Origin: Candidatus Sediminicultor tertius
GTDB lineage: Bacteria; Atribacterota; Phoenicimicrobiia; Phoenicimicrobiales; Phoenicimicrobiaceae
Direction of reading: 5' to 3'
Length of the DNA: 8,774 nucleotides
NCBI GenBank assembly: GCA_003527405.1
Contig: DPXH01000137.1
Coordinates: 1-8,774 of the forward strand
The position numbers were made by a program, and so were the translations under genes. Positions 1 to 6,485 of the stretch are shown in pieces. Positions within the stretch are counted from its first letter, which is position 1; every line of letters starts with the position of its first letter. The notes under the pieces were generated by a model. That model did not search any database and was not told the origin of the DNA. It worked only from the letters and a program-made list of their open reading frames with translations.

Positions 1-87
1 ATGAATATTACCATTGTAACAAGTGCCTTAAATGATGAAGAAGGGAAAGCCCTTTTAGAATTAATGGGTGTTCCTTTTAAAAAATAG
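1..87 (+). CDS. rplE: 50S ribosomal protein L5, C-terminal end (partial)
   Basis: Frame 1 is open from the first base to a TAG at 85-87 and gives 28 residues: MNITIVTSALNDEEGKALLE followed by LMGVPFKK. The pattern of an I-V-T strand, a D-E-E-x-x-x-L-L helix and a G-x-P-F end is the usual C-terminus of L5, the 5S rRNA-binding protein of the large subunit. Its place directly before zinc-type S14 and S8 matches the spc operon order (L5, S14, S8, L6). The ATG at position 1 is an internal methionine, since L5 is about 180 residues long and the rest lies upstream of the window. The identification rests on a short piece plus strong context. Confidence 0.88.
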   Translation: MNITIVTSALNDEEGKALLELMGVPFKK

Positions 88-199
88 CGTAGAGCGTGTA
101 GCGCAAAGGATAGAAAACTAAAAACGCAAAGCGAAAAGCTTAAAGCTATAATTCTAGAAATAAATAAGTTATATTATGTACTAAAAAGGAGGAAATAGT

Positions 200-385
200 G
201 TGGCCAAAACAGCCCTAGTGGTAAAAGCTAAAAAAGAACCCAGATATAAAGTAAGAAAATATTTTCGTTGCAATATTTGCGGAAGACCTCGAGGCTATAT
301 GCGAAAATTTGGTATATGCAGAATATGCTTTAGATCAATGGCCCACAAGGGAGAATTACCAGGAATAACTAAATCAAGCTGGTAA
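200..385 (+). CDS. rpsN: 30S ribosomal protein S14, zinc-binding (type Z) form
   Basis: A 61-residue protein, exactly the usual length of the short zinc form of S14 (also called rpsZ), which helps assemble the head of the small subunit. The zinc site is visible as C24-x2-C27 and C40-x2-C43, in CNICGRPRG and GICRICFR, and the end GITKSSW is the family's normal C-terminus. The start is GTG at 200, with AAGGAGG at 186-192 about seven bases upstream. Another GTG two bases upstream (198) is out of frame. It follows L5 after a 112-base spacer and precedes S8 by 67 bases. Nothing is missing. Confidence 0.97.
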   Translation: MAKTALVVKAKKEPRYKVRKYFRCNICGRPRGYMRKFGICRICFRSMAHKGELPGITKSSW

Positions 386-435
386 AAGACATATTTAGCG
401 AAATCTATTATAATGAAATGAGTTGGAGTTAAAAG

Positions 436-443
436 AGAGGAGG
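436..443 (+). promoter_or_regulatory. Ribosome-binding site deciding the rpsH start
   Basis: AGAGGAGG lies nine bases before the ATG at 453 and inside the reading frame that would extend to the TTG at 423. It therefore supports the shorter 132-residue S8. Confidence 0.85.
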
Positions 444-452
444 ATATTGTAT

Positions 453-851
453 ATGAGTGTTGTATCGGATCCTGTTGCTGATATGCTAACTAGAATTAGA
501 AATGCCAACAAGGTGCGGCATGATTCTTTAATTGTACCATCATCAAAGTTAAAATTAGAAGTTACTCGTATATTAAAAGACGAAGGTTTTATTAGAGACT
601 ATAAATATAGAGAGGATAATAAACAAGGTCAATTGACCATTTATTTAAAATATATTAATAAAGAAAAGACCATTAATAATCTTAAAAGAATTAGCAAACC
701 CGGATTGAGAGTCTATGTAAAAAAAGATGAGATACCAGAAGTATTGGGCGGTCTCGGGATCGCTATAATTTCTACTTCTAAGGGTATAATGACCGGTAAA
801 GAGGCTCTGCAGCGTCATCTTGGCGGAGAAGTAATTTGTTATATTTGGTAA
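453..851 (+). CDS. rpsH: 30S ribosomal protein S8
   Basis: A 132-residue protein, the normal length of S8, which binds the central domain of 16S rRNA and, in some bacteria, represses its own operon. The N-terminus SDPVADMLTRIRNAN is characteristic, and the C-terminal block GLGIAIISTSKGIMTGKEA (residues ~101-119), ending in GGEVICYIW, is the family signature. The frame is open upstream to a TTG at 423, but the ATG at 453 is the better start. It begins MSVVSDPVAD like other S8 proteins and has AGAGGAGG at 436-443, nine bases upstream. A 211-base spacer separates it from L6, unusually long for this operon. Confidence 0.97.
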   Translation: MSVVSDPVADMLTRIRNANKVRHDSLIVPSSKLKLEVTRILKDEGFIRDYKYREDNKQGQLTIYLKYINKEKTINNLKRISKPGLRVYVKKDEIPEVLGGLGIAIISTSKGIMTGKEALQRHLGGEVICYIW

Positions 852-859
852 ATATGAAT

Positions 860-883
860 TAGTATTTAGTATTTAGTATTTAG
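860..883 (+). repeat. Short tandem repeat of TAGTATT
   Basis: TTAGTATTTAGTATTTAG and its flanks hold three head-to-tail copies of a seven-base unit directly after the rpsH stop. It is probably a slippage product. Confidence 0.7.
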
Positions 884-911
884 CAAAGAAAATAAGTGAG
901 AGAAAGAAATA

Positions 912-976
912 AGGGCTCGATTCATTGAAGCCGCTTAGAAGATTATTAAAACAATAAGGGTTGATTACATTTAACC
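912..976. repeat. Possible decayed double-hairpin element
   Basis: The rpsH-rplF spacer holds GGGCTCGATTCATTGAAGCC followed about 27 bases later by GGGTTGATTACATTTAACCC. The second can form a stem of about seven pairs including one G-T. The first keeps only the outer GGCT/AGCC. The arrangement and sequence recall the two palindromes of the 61-base element. The outer ATGTAGGGG ends are not recognisable, so common descent is a guess. Confidence 0.4.
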
Positions 977-1062
977 CATGTACTAAAACTATACGCTTAA
1001 ACGCTGTACGCTAAAAGAAATACGATATACAATATATGCAATACGAAAATGGGAGGTTTTAT

Positions 1063-1602
1063 ATGTCCAGGATAGGGAAGTTGCCAATAACTATTCCTAA
1101 AGGAGTTAAAGTTGAATTAAATAATAATAAGATAAAGGTATCCGGAGAAAAAGGTACTTTAGAGAGAAACATTCACCCTGATATCCAGGTAAAGATAGAA
1201 GAGGACAAGATTTATGTTTCCAGGCCTTCCGATGGTAAATTTCACAGATCTTTGCATGGATTGAGTAGAAGTTTGATAAATAGTATGGTGGAAGGTGTGT
1301 TTTCGGGCTTTGAAAAAATATTGGAAATACAGGGAGTAGGTTATCGAGCTACCCTTGAAGGTGGGAAAATGGTTATCCAGATAGGTTATTCTCACCCTAT
1401 AAATGTTGACCCACCCAAAGGAATTGAATTTGAAGTGGAAAAACAGAAGATAATTAAAGTAAAAGGTATTGATAAACAGCTAGTAGGTGAAACTGCAGCT
1501 AAAATAAGATTATTGCGGAAACCGGAGCCCTACAAAGGAAAGGGAATAAGATATATCAATGAAGCAGTGAGAAGAAAAGTAGGCAAAACTGGCGCAAAAT
1601 AA
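1063..1602 (+). CDS. rplF: 50S ribosomal protein L6
   Basis: A 179-residue protein, the normal L6 length. L6 is a two-domain protein that binds 23S rRNA near the sarcin-ricin loop and the factor-binding site. The N-terminus MSRIGKLPITIPKGV, the central GVGYRATLEG (residues ~97-106) and the C-terminal signature PEPYKGKGIRY (residues 154-164) are all present. The frame is open back to 1036, but the ATG at 1063 gives the standard MSRIGK start and has GGGAGG at 1051-1056, six bases upstream. It is flanked by spacers of 211 and 329 bases, both containing repeats. Confidence 0.97.
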   Translation: MSRIGKLPITIPKGVKVELNNNKIKVSGEKGTLERNIHPDIQVKIEEDKIYVSRPSDGKFHRSLHGLSRSLINSMVEGVFSGFEKILEIQGVGYRATLEGGKMVIQIGYSHPINVDPPKGIEFEVEKQKIIKVKGIDKQLVGETAAKIRLLRKPEPYKGKGIRYINEAVRRKVGKTGAK

Positions 1603-1673
1603 TCAAGCAAGATAACACTTTAGATATTTTAATTGTATAGGAATTTTCTTTTTTTGTAAGCCTTAATTCGTTT

Positions 1674-1698
1674 CTCGTATCTTGTGAATCGTATCTCG
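1674..1698 (+). repeat. GTATCTCG-type dispersed repeat, copy a
   Basis: This 25-base stretch matches the end of the 29-base word at 6709-6737 with one mismatch (T for C in the central GTATCTCGTGAATC). It sits in the rplF-rplR spacer. Confidence 0.75.
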
Positions 1699-1787
1699 CG
1701 AAGAGAATAGAAGTCAGACGACAGAATTCAGGAATCAGAATGGAAAAAATGAAAACCCATTTGTAAAAAGCAATGTGTAATACGATA

Positions 1788-1905
1788 GAAAAAAGTTTTG
1801 AGTTTTGAATTATGGTTTTTCGCTTTTCGTTTCAAATTTTTGGTTTTATACTGATAACTGAAAATTGTATTTAAAACTAACGACTAACGACTATTCACTA
1901 ATAAC
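1788..1905 (+). repeat. Third, shortened copy of the arm repeat
   Basis: From the A-run through GTTTTGAGTTTTGAATTATG and GTTTTTCGCTTTT and on to ACTAACGACTATTCACTAAT, this stretch matches the inner part of the left arm and its extension (about 4852-4966). It also matches the reverse complement of the right arm and its extension (about 8270 down to 8165). The double hairpin and the outer GTTAGTTAG part are absent. It is more diverged than the two arms are from each other. It lies in the rplF-rplR spacer, ending just before the L18 ribosome-binding site. Confidence 0.8.
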
Positions 1906-1916
1906 TATTTTATAGG

Positions 1917-1923
1917 AAAGGAG
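1917..1923 (+). promoter_or_regulatory. Ribosome-binding site deciding the rplR start
   Basis: AAAGGAG overlaps the in-frame GTG at 1923 and lies eight bases before the TTG at 1932. The TTG is therefore the likely L18 start. Confidence 0.8.
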
Positions 1924-1931
1924 TGCTAATA

Positions 1932-2297
1932 TTGACTGAAATAGACAAAAGATTGGCTAGAATCAAAAGACACAAAAGAGTACGTAAAAATATATCCGGA
2001 AGTAACGAGAGGCCACGCTTATGTATTTTTAGAAGCTTAAAGCATATATATGCCCAAGTAATTGATGACGAGAAAGGCACAACTTTAGTTTCTCTATCTA
2101 CGCTTGACCCCGAAATAAGAAGTAAAGGAAAATATCAGGGAAATATAAAGTCCGCTGAAATGCTGGGTAGCTTGTTAGCTAAAAAGTTAGAGGAAAAGGG
2201 CATAAAAAAAGTAGTATTTGACCGAGGAGGCTATCTTTATCATGGTAGAGTGAAGGCCGTGGCAGAGAGCACCAGAAAAGGAAAGGTAGTTTTTTAA
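1932..2297 (+). CDS. rplR: 50S ribosomal protein L18
   Basis: A 121-residue protein of normal L18 length, which binds 5S rRNA with L5 in the central protuberance. Visible family marks are the basic N-terminal tail (RLARIKRHKRVRKNISG), then ERPRLCIFRSLKHIYAQVID, and the C-terminal FDRGGYLYHGRVKAVAES (residues 96-113). The extreme end, RKGKVVF, differs from the common REAGLxF but has the same length. The start is taken as TTG at 1932. An in-frame GTG at 1923 overlaps the Shine-Dalgarno sequence AAAGGAG (1917-1923) and so cannot be the start served by it. L18 is preceded by a 329-base repeat-bearing spacer and followed by S5 after 85 bases. Confidence 0.96.
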   Translation: MTEIDKRLARIKRHKRVRKNISGSNERPRLCIFRSLKHIYAQVIDDEKGTTLVSLSTLDPEIRSKGKYQGNIKSAEMLGSLLAKKLEEKGIKKVVFDRGGYLYHGRVKAVAESTRKGKVVF

Positions 2298-2382
2298 TAT
2301 AAATTGATAAAAGAGAGAAATTTAGCAAAAAAATTTAGAACCAAGACTTATTTCAAGAAAAAATGAGGGAGGAGGTGGATAA

Positions 2383-2925
2383 GTGCTAAAAATAAACCCT
2401 GAAAGTTTAGAGTTAAACGAAACAGTTGTTTTTGTAAATAGAGTAAGTAAAGTTGTAAAAGGTGGAAGGAGATTTGGTTTTTCCGCTATGGTTGTAGTAG
2501 GGAATGGTGAAGGGATAGTAGGTATTGGCTATGGAAAAGCTAAGGACGTTTCTGAGGCAATTAAAAAAGGGGCGTCAAAAGCAAAAAAGAGTTTAATAAA
2601 ATTAAAAATAAAAAAAGGAACTATCCCCTATACGATTATAGGACGATATGGAGCTGCTGAGGTTTTTATGAAACCAGCCTCTCCTGGAACCGGAGTTATT
2701 GCCGGTGGTTCTGTTCGAACAATATTGGAAGCAGCAGGATATCAAAATATTTTAACTAAGTCCTTAGGAAGCGATAATAATTTAAATATTGCCAAAGCTA
2801 CTATGAATGCCCTTGTAAATTTAAAGGATGCAAAAGATGTAGCAAGATTAAGAGGAAAAAGCGTAGTGGAAATGTATAGCCATCGATTACAACCAAGGGA
2901 GGTAACAAGTAATGAAATTAAATAA
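2383..2925 (+). CDS. rpsE: 30S ribosomal protein S5, with a lengthened C-terminus
   Basis: A 180-residue S5, a small-subunit protein involved in decoding accuracy and mRNA unwinding. The double-stranded-RNA-binding-like N-domain carries the signature GGRRFGFSAMVVVGNGEG (residues 27-44) and GIGYGKA. The second domain carries GRYGAAEVFMKPASPGTG (residues 87-104). The core normally ends just after L-R-G-K-x-V-E-E. Here RGKSVVEM is at 157-164 and about 16 further residues follow, ending TSNEIK. The start is GTG at 2383, with a strong AGGAGGT at 2370-2376. The last 14 bases overlap L15, and the tail codons contain the L15 ribosome-binding site. No rpmD (L30) gene intervenes. I infer that the tail is read-through into former spacer. 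Confidence 0.97.
   Translation: MLKINPESLELNETVVFVNRVSKVVKGGRRFGFSAMVVVGNGEGIVGIGYGKAKDVSEAIKKGASKAKKSLIKLKIKKGTIPYTIIGRYGAAEVFMKPASPGTGVIAGGSVRTILEAAGYQNILTKSLGSDNNLNIAKATMNALVNLKDAKDVARLRGKSVVEMYSHRLQPREVTSNEIK
2895..2903 (+). promoter_or_regulatory. rplO ribosome-binding site inside the end of rpsE
   Basis: AAGGGAGGT lies eight bases before the L15 ATG at 2912 and is read as codons of the S5 tail. Ribosomes finishing S5 pass over this site and stop 14 bases into L15, an arrangement that favours translational coupling. Confidence 0.85.
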
Positions 2926-3352
2926 TTTATGCCCGGCTCCCAAATCAACTAAAAAGCGCAAAAGAGTGGGTAGAGGTTTAGGTTCAGGCCATGGTTTTAC
3001 TTCCGGCCGAGGGGCAAACGGGCAAAATTCTCGCTCAGGTGGTGGGGTTAGGCCAGGTTTCGAAGGCGGTCAGATGCCTCTGTATAGAAGAGTGCCAAAA
3101 AGGGGCTTTACCAATATTTTTAAAAAAGATTATAGTATCGTAAATATAGGAAGTTTAAATATATTCGAAGATGGTGATATAGTTACCCCGAAAGAATTAA
3201 TTGATAAGGGAATTGTAAAAAAAGTAGGATATGGAGTAAAAATATTAGCCAAAGGTAGTTTGACTAAGAAATTAACTATAAAAGCAAATAAATTTAGCCA
3301 GAAGGCGATAAGTGAGATTGAATCAGTTGGTGGGAAGATAGAGGTGGTATAA
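2912..3352 (+). CDS. rplO: 50S ribosomal protein L15
   Basis: A 146-residue protein, the normal length for L15, a late-assembling large-subunit protein. The long glycine- and arginine-rich extension that threads into 23S rRNA is visible at residues ~18-54: KRVGRGLGSGHGFTSGRGAN, then SGGGVRPGFEGGQMPLYRR, then VPKRGF. The globular C-terminal half contains DIVTPKELIDKGIV and ends in VGGKIEVV. The ATG at 2912 lies inside the end of S5 (14-base overlap) with AAGGGAGGT at 2895-2903, so the two genes are probably translationally coupled. The stop codon at 3350-3352 directly abuts the secY start. Confidence 0.97.
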   Translation: MKLNNLCPAPKSTKKRKRVGRGLGSGHGFTSGRGANGQNSRSGGGVRPGFEGGQMPLYRRVPKRGFTNIFKKDYSIVNIGSLNIFEDGDIVTPKELIDKGIVKKVGYGVKILAKGSLTKKLTIKANKFSQKAISEIESVGGKIEVV

Positions 3353-4621
3353 TTGTTAGACACTTTACGTAATTTATTTAAAATTCCAGATTTAAAGAAG
3401 AGATTGCTTTTTACATTGGGAATGTTAGTTGTGGTTAGATTGGGAAGTCACCTACCTTTACCAGGCATAGATAAAGAAGCTATGGCTAATTTGTTTGCCC
3501 AAGGAGGAATATTAGGGTTTTTTGATCTTTTTGCCGGAGGAGCATTGAGTCGTTTTTCTATTTTTGCTTTAGGGATTATGCCCTATATTAATGCTTCGAT
3601 TATTATGAATCTTTTAACTGCAGTAGTCCCTACATTAGAGCAATGGGCTAAAGAAGGGGAAGAAGGCAGGGATAAAATAACCAAGATTACTCGTTATGCG
3701 ACAGTATTTTTAGCCATTATTCAGGCTTTCGGAATAAGTGTTTGGCTGCAAAATATGGGCGTATTGATGATTTCAGGATTTGGTTTCAGATTTTTATTGT
3801 TAATTACCCTTACAGCCGGAACTTGTTTTTTAATGTGGTTAGGTGAGCAGATTACTGATTTCGGTATTGGTAATGGTATTTCTATAATTATTTTTGGTGG
3901 AATTATTGCCAGAATTCCTTCCCAAATCGTGCAAACCGGTAAACTTTTCCAAGTTGGAGAAATTGGAATTTTACCGCTGATAACTTTAATTGTAGTTTTT
4001 GTAGCTGTTATCGGAGGAGTTATTGCCATTCAAAAAGGTCAGAGAAGAATACCGGTTCAATACGCAAAAAGAGTGGTAGGACGTAGAATGTATGGTGGAC
4101 AAGGCACTCATATTCCTTTACGTGTAAATCAAGCTGGAGTTATTCCGATAATATTCGCCTCGGCAATTTTGCTTTTCCCAGCTACTATTGCGCAATTTTT
4201 TCAGAATTTAGCTTTCATGAAAAGTATGTCTGAGGCTCTTTCGCCGGGACAGCCATTATATCTAATTTTATATGCTATATTAATTATAGTATTTACGTTC
4301 TTTTACACAGCAATTACTTTCAATCCTGCCAACATGGCAGATAATATGAAAAAATATGGGGGATTTATCCCCGGAATAAGACCAGGGAAAAATACTACTG
4401 TCTACATTGATCATATAATGACTCGTATTACATTAAGCGGTGCACTATTTTTGGCCATAATTGCTATTTTGCCTAATATTTTAATAAAAATTACCGGTAT
4501 TACTACTTTCTATTTTGGAGGGACATCTTTATTAATTATGGTAGGAGTAGCATTAGAAACCGTTCAACAAATAGAATCACACATGTTAATGAGGCATTAT
4601 GAAGGATTTATTAAGAAATAG
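3353..4621 (+). CDS. secY: Preprotein translocase subunit SecY
   Basis: A 422-residue integral membrane protein, the pore of the Sec translocon in the cytoplasmic membrane, acting with SecE, SecG and SecA. About ten hydrophobic segments can be seen, beginning near residues 17-32. The plug and TM2 region is at ~56-90 (FFDLFAGGALSRFSIFALGI). GIGNGISIIIFGGII (171-185), the cytoplasmic loop GQRRIPVQYAKR (229-240) and IRPGKNT (342-348) are family signatures. The protein ends MRHYEGFIKK, as expected. The TTG start at 3353 follows the L15 stop with no spacer, with GAGGTGG at 3341-3347 five bases upstream. After it comes a 387-base repeat-rich spacer before adk. Confidence 0.97.
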   Translation: MLDTLRNLFKIPDLKKRLLFTLGMLVVVRLGSHLPLPGIDKEAMANLFAQGGILGFFDLFAGGALSRFSIFALGIMPYINASIIMNLLTAVVPTLEQWAKEGEEGRDKITKITRYATVFLAIIQAFGISVWLQNMGVLMISGFGFRFLLLITLTAGTCFLMWLGEQITDFGIGNGISIIIFGGIIARIPSQIVQTGKLFQVGEIGILPLITLIVVFVAVIGGVIAIQKGQRRIPVQYAKRVVGRRMYGGQGTHIPLRVNQAGVIPIIFASAILLFPATIAQFFQNLAFMKSMSEALSPGQPLYLILYAILIIVFTFFYTAITFNPANMADNMKKYGGFIPGIRPGKNTTVYIDHIMTRITLSGALFLAIIAILPNILIKITGITTFYFGGTSLLIMVGVALETVQQIESHMLMRHYEGFIKK

Positions 4622-4652
4622 TTATTATAAACTAATTTGATTTGTTAGCTTA

Positions 4653-4915
4653 TTGGTTAGTTAGTTACCTGGTTAGCTAGTTGATAAAAGACGCAAGTTA
4701 CAAGATTATTCAGTTACCCGGTTAATTAGTTTACCTATTAAAAATATAGGTTACAAGTTATCAGTTTTCATTATGTAGGGGCTTGATTTATCAAGCCTGT
4801 AAAACACGGGTCGAATAAATTCGACCTCTACATTAAAATAATGCTTTGTGCGAAAAAAAGGTTTTGAGTTTTGAATTATGGTTTTTCGCTTTTAGTTTTA
4901 AATTTTTAGCTGCAT
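4653..4915 (+). repeat. Left arm of a long inverted repeat flanking adk to rpsK
   Basis: This 263-base stretch is repeated in reverse complement at 8208-8472. By hand alignment the two differ by 11 substitutions (10 of them transitions) and 2 single-base indels, about 95% identity. The outer part, 4653-4797, differs at only one base (4727). In order the arm contains a TTAGTTAGTTACCTGGTTAG-like stretch, a stretch beginning GATAAAAGACGCAAGTTACA, a 61-base double hairpin (4773-4833), an A-run, and the module GTTTTGAGTTTTGAATTATG. I see no open reading frame in it. Weaker similarity to other copies continues to about 4966. Function is unknown, and a non-autonomous mobile repeat is the simplest reading. 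Confidence 0.93.
4773..4833. repeat. 61-base double-hairpin palindromic element, copy 1
   Basis: The outer ends ATGTAGGGG and CCTCTACAT pair with one G-T wobble. Inside are two short perfect palindromes: GGCTTGAT-TT-ATCAAGCC (4780-4797) and GGTCGAAT-AA-ATTCGACC (4809-4826). In RNA or single-stranded DNA it could fold as two adjacent hairpins closed by an outer stem. The layout resembles REP/BIME-type or miniature palindromic repeats. No T-run follows, so it does not look like a standard terminator. Confidence 0.88.
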
Positions 4916-5008
4916 GTTGAAAACTGAAAACCTATATTTAATAACTAACGACTATTTACTGATGACCGATTAAAGCAGTATTGATAACTTAAAAAGAAAG
5001 GGAAAGTT

Positions 5009-5659
5009 ATGAGGTTAATTTTGTTGGGTCCTCCAGGCGGAGGAAAGGGAACGGTAGCAAAAAAGTTGCAGGCAGAATTCAATATTCCGGTAATTTCAAC
5101 AGGAGTAATCTTAAGAGAAGCAGTAGATAAAAAAAATAAGTTGGGTATAGAAGTTGAGAATATTATGAGAAAAGGAGGCCTAGTGCCTGATCATATTATT
5201 CTGGAAATAATAAAAGAAAGAATAAAGCAGAAAGATTGTAAAAATGGTTATATCTTTGATGGTTTCCCTCGAAATGTTGAACAGGCGAATTCATTAGAGA
5301 AATTAAATAAAGAGCTTAATGAATATATTGATTATGTATTTTACTTTGAGATTCCTTTTTCTGAAATAATACAAAGGTTGTCTAACCGTAGAGTGTGTAA
5401 AAGATGTGGAACTAATTATAATTTGTCATTCAATCCTCCTAAAAAGGATGATACCTGTGATCTTTGTGGCGGAGAGTTGTATCAGCGGGATGATGATAAA
5501 GAAGAAACCATAAAAAATAGATTGGAAGTATTTGCTCAGCAAACTACACCTTTAAAAAAATATTATAAGGAAAAAAAATTACTGAAAGTGATAGATGCTA
5601 ATTTAAGTGAGAAGGCCTTTTTAACGATCAAGAAAGTTTTGCGAGGAATGCATAAATAG
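5009..5659 (+). CDS. adk: Adenylate kinase, zinc-containing long form
   Basis: A 216-residue cytoplasmic enzyme that interconverts ATP + AMP and 2 ADP. The P-loop is GPPGGGKGT (residues 7-15), with a glycine where most bacterial enzymes have alanine. The AMP-binding strand reads ISTGVILREAV, with V at 33 in place of the usual D of STGDMLR, while T31 and R36 are kept. GFPRN is at 85-89. The LID domain carries a structural zinc site, C130-x2-C133 and C150-x2-C153, followed by RDDDKEETIKNRL with the conserved acidic and arginine residues. Length is normal. The ATG at 5009 has only a weak AAAGGGA upstream (4997-5003). It sits between secY and map as is standard. Confidence 0.97.
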   Translation: MRLILLGPPGGGKGTVAKKLQAEFNIPVISTGVILREAVDKKNKLGIEVENIMRKGGLVPDHIILEIIKERIKQKDCKNGYIFDGFPRNVEQANSLEKLNKELNEYIDYVFYFEIPFSEIIQRLSNRRVCKRCGTNYNLSFNPPKKDDTCDLCGGELYQRDDDKEETIKNRLEVFAQQTTPLKKYYKEKKLLKVIDANLSEKAFLTIKKVLRGMHK

Positions 5660-5663
5660 ATTT

Positions 5664-6422
5664 ATGGTAATTTTAAAGTCTCCCGAAGAAATTAGGTGTA
5701 TAAGAAAGAGCTGCAAATTAGCAGCAAGCGCCTTAAATAAAATATTAGAAAATATAAAAGAGGGAATTACTACTTTAGAGTTAGATAGGATTGCTGAGGA
5801 TTATATAATAAAACATGGAGCAAAGCCTGCATTTAAAGGTTATGGAATAGAAAAAAATAAGTTCCAACATTCTATATGTGTTTCTATAAACGAAGAAGTA
5901 GTTCACGGTATTCCAGGAAAGAGAAGATTGAGAGAAGGGGATATTGTAAGTATAGATATTGGCACGAATTTGGAAGGGTACTATGGCGATACTGCGACTA
6001 CAGTTCCTGTAGGAAGGATAGACCCAAAAGTACAAAAACTATTAGAAGTGACTAAAGAATCTTTATTTAAAGGTATAGAGAAGGCTATTGTAGGTAATAG
6101 ATTAGGGGATATTTCTTTTGTTATCCAGGAAACGGTAGAAAAATCACATTTTTCTGTAGTAAGAGAATATGTGGGTCACGGAGTAGGTTGTTATTTGCAC
6201 GAAGAACCACAAATACCTAATTATGGTGTTCCTCATACTGGTTTAAGGTTAGAAGAGGGGATGGTGTTAGCACTTGAACCTATGGTAAATATGGGTGGTT
6301 ACAAAACAAGACTTTGTAATAATGGATGGACAGTTGTGACAGAAGATGGAAGTCGGTCAGCACATTTTGAACATTCTATAGCTATAACTGCAGATGGTAA
6401 CGAAATATTAACTAAAATTTGA
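5664..6422 (+). CDS. map: Type I methionine aminopeptidase
   Basis: A 252-residue enzyme that removes the initiator methionine from new proteins whose second residue is small. All five metal ligands of the pita-bread fold can be placed: D98 (VSIDIG), D109 (YGDT), H172 (GHGVG), E205 (LALEP) and E236 (HFEHS). The substrate-binding histidines are H81 (VVHGIPG) and H179 (LHEEPQIPN). Length is that of the simple E. coli-like type I enzyme without an N-terminal zinc extension. The ATG at 5664 comes four bases after the adk stop. The nearest purine-rich stretch is GAGGAA at 5643-5648, rather far upstream, so translation may be coupled to adk. Confidence 0.97.
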   Translation: MVILKSPEEIRCIRKSCKLAASALNKILENIKEGITTLELDRIAEDYIIKHGAKPAFKGYGIEKNKFQHSICVSINEEVVHGIPGKRRLREGDIVSIDIGTNLEGYYGDTATTVPVGRIDPKVQKLLEVTKESLFKGIEKAIVGNRLGDISFVIQETVEKSHFSVVREYVGHGVGCYLHEEPQIPNYGVPHTGLRLEEGMVLALEPMVNMGGYKTRLCNNGWTVVTEDGSRSAHFEHSIAITADGNEILTKI

Positions 6423-6472
6423 ATAATTAATAATTTATAAATAGTAATAGTATAAGTAAAAATAATTTAAGT

Positions 6473-6477
6473 GGAGG
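6473..6477 (+). promoter_or_regulatory. Ribosome-binding site deciding the infA start
   Basis: GGAGG lies eight bases before the ATG at 6486 and five before the TTG at 6483. The spacing favours the ATG, which also matches the usual IF-1 N-terminus. Confidence 0.75.
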
Positions 6478-6485
6478 AATAATTG

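Larger units (their letters stand above)
1603..1931. other. Gene-free spacer between rplF and rplR
   Basis: These 329 bases hold no convincing open reading frame. They contain the GTATCTCG-type copy at 1674-1698, an AGAAGTCAGACGACAGAATT / AGGAATCAGAA low-complexity stretch at about 1708-1740, and the shortened arm repeat at 1788-1905. The L18 ribosome-binding site lies at the end. I see no clear promoter or terminator. Confidence 0.8.
4622..5008. other. Gene-free spacer between secY and adk
   Basis: These 387 bases are almost wholly occupied by the left arm of the long inverted repeat (4653-4915) and its weaker extension to about 4966. No gene is visible. Any promoter for adk onward would have to lie in or next to the repeat. 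I found no convincing pair of promoter boxes. Confidence 0.8.

Noticed and set aside
423..452. Longer S8 starting at TTG 423
   Set aside because: The extra ten residues are not part of the S8 family, and the Shine-Dalgarno sequence lies inside this stretch, serving the ATG at 453.
2298..2382. Possible displaced small gene (such as rpmD) near rpsE
   Set aside because: The rplR-rpsE gap is only 85 bases, with no frame resembling L30. I also saw no L30-like peptide in the larger spacers.
4773..4833. Intrinsic terminator after secY
   Set aside because: The hairpins are strong but not followed by a T-run. The same element occurs in the opposite orientation after rpsK, which fits a dispersed repeat better.
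4917..4945. Promoter-like TTGAAA followed by TATATT/TAATAA upstream of adk
   Set aside because: The TATATT is too close and the better-spaced boxes match poorly. In such AT-rich sequence matches of this quality are expected by chance.
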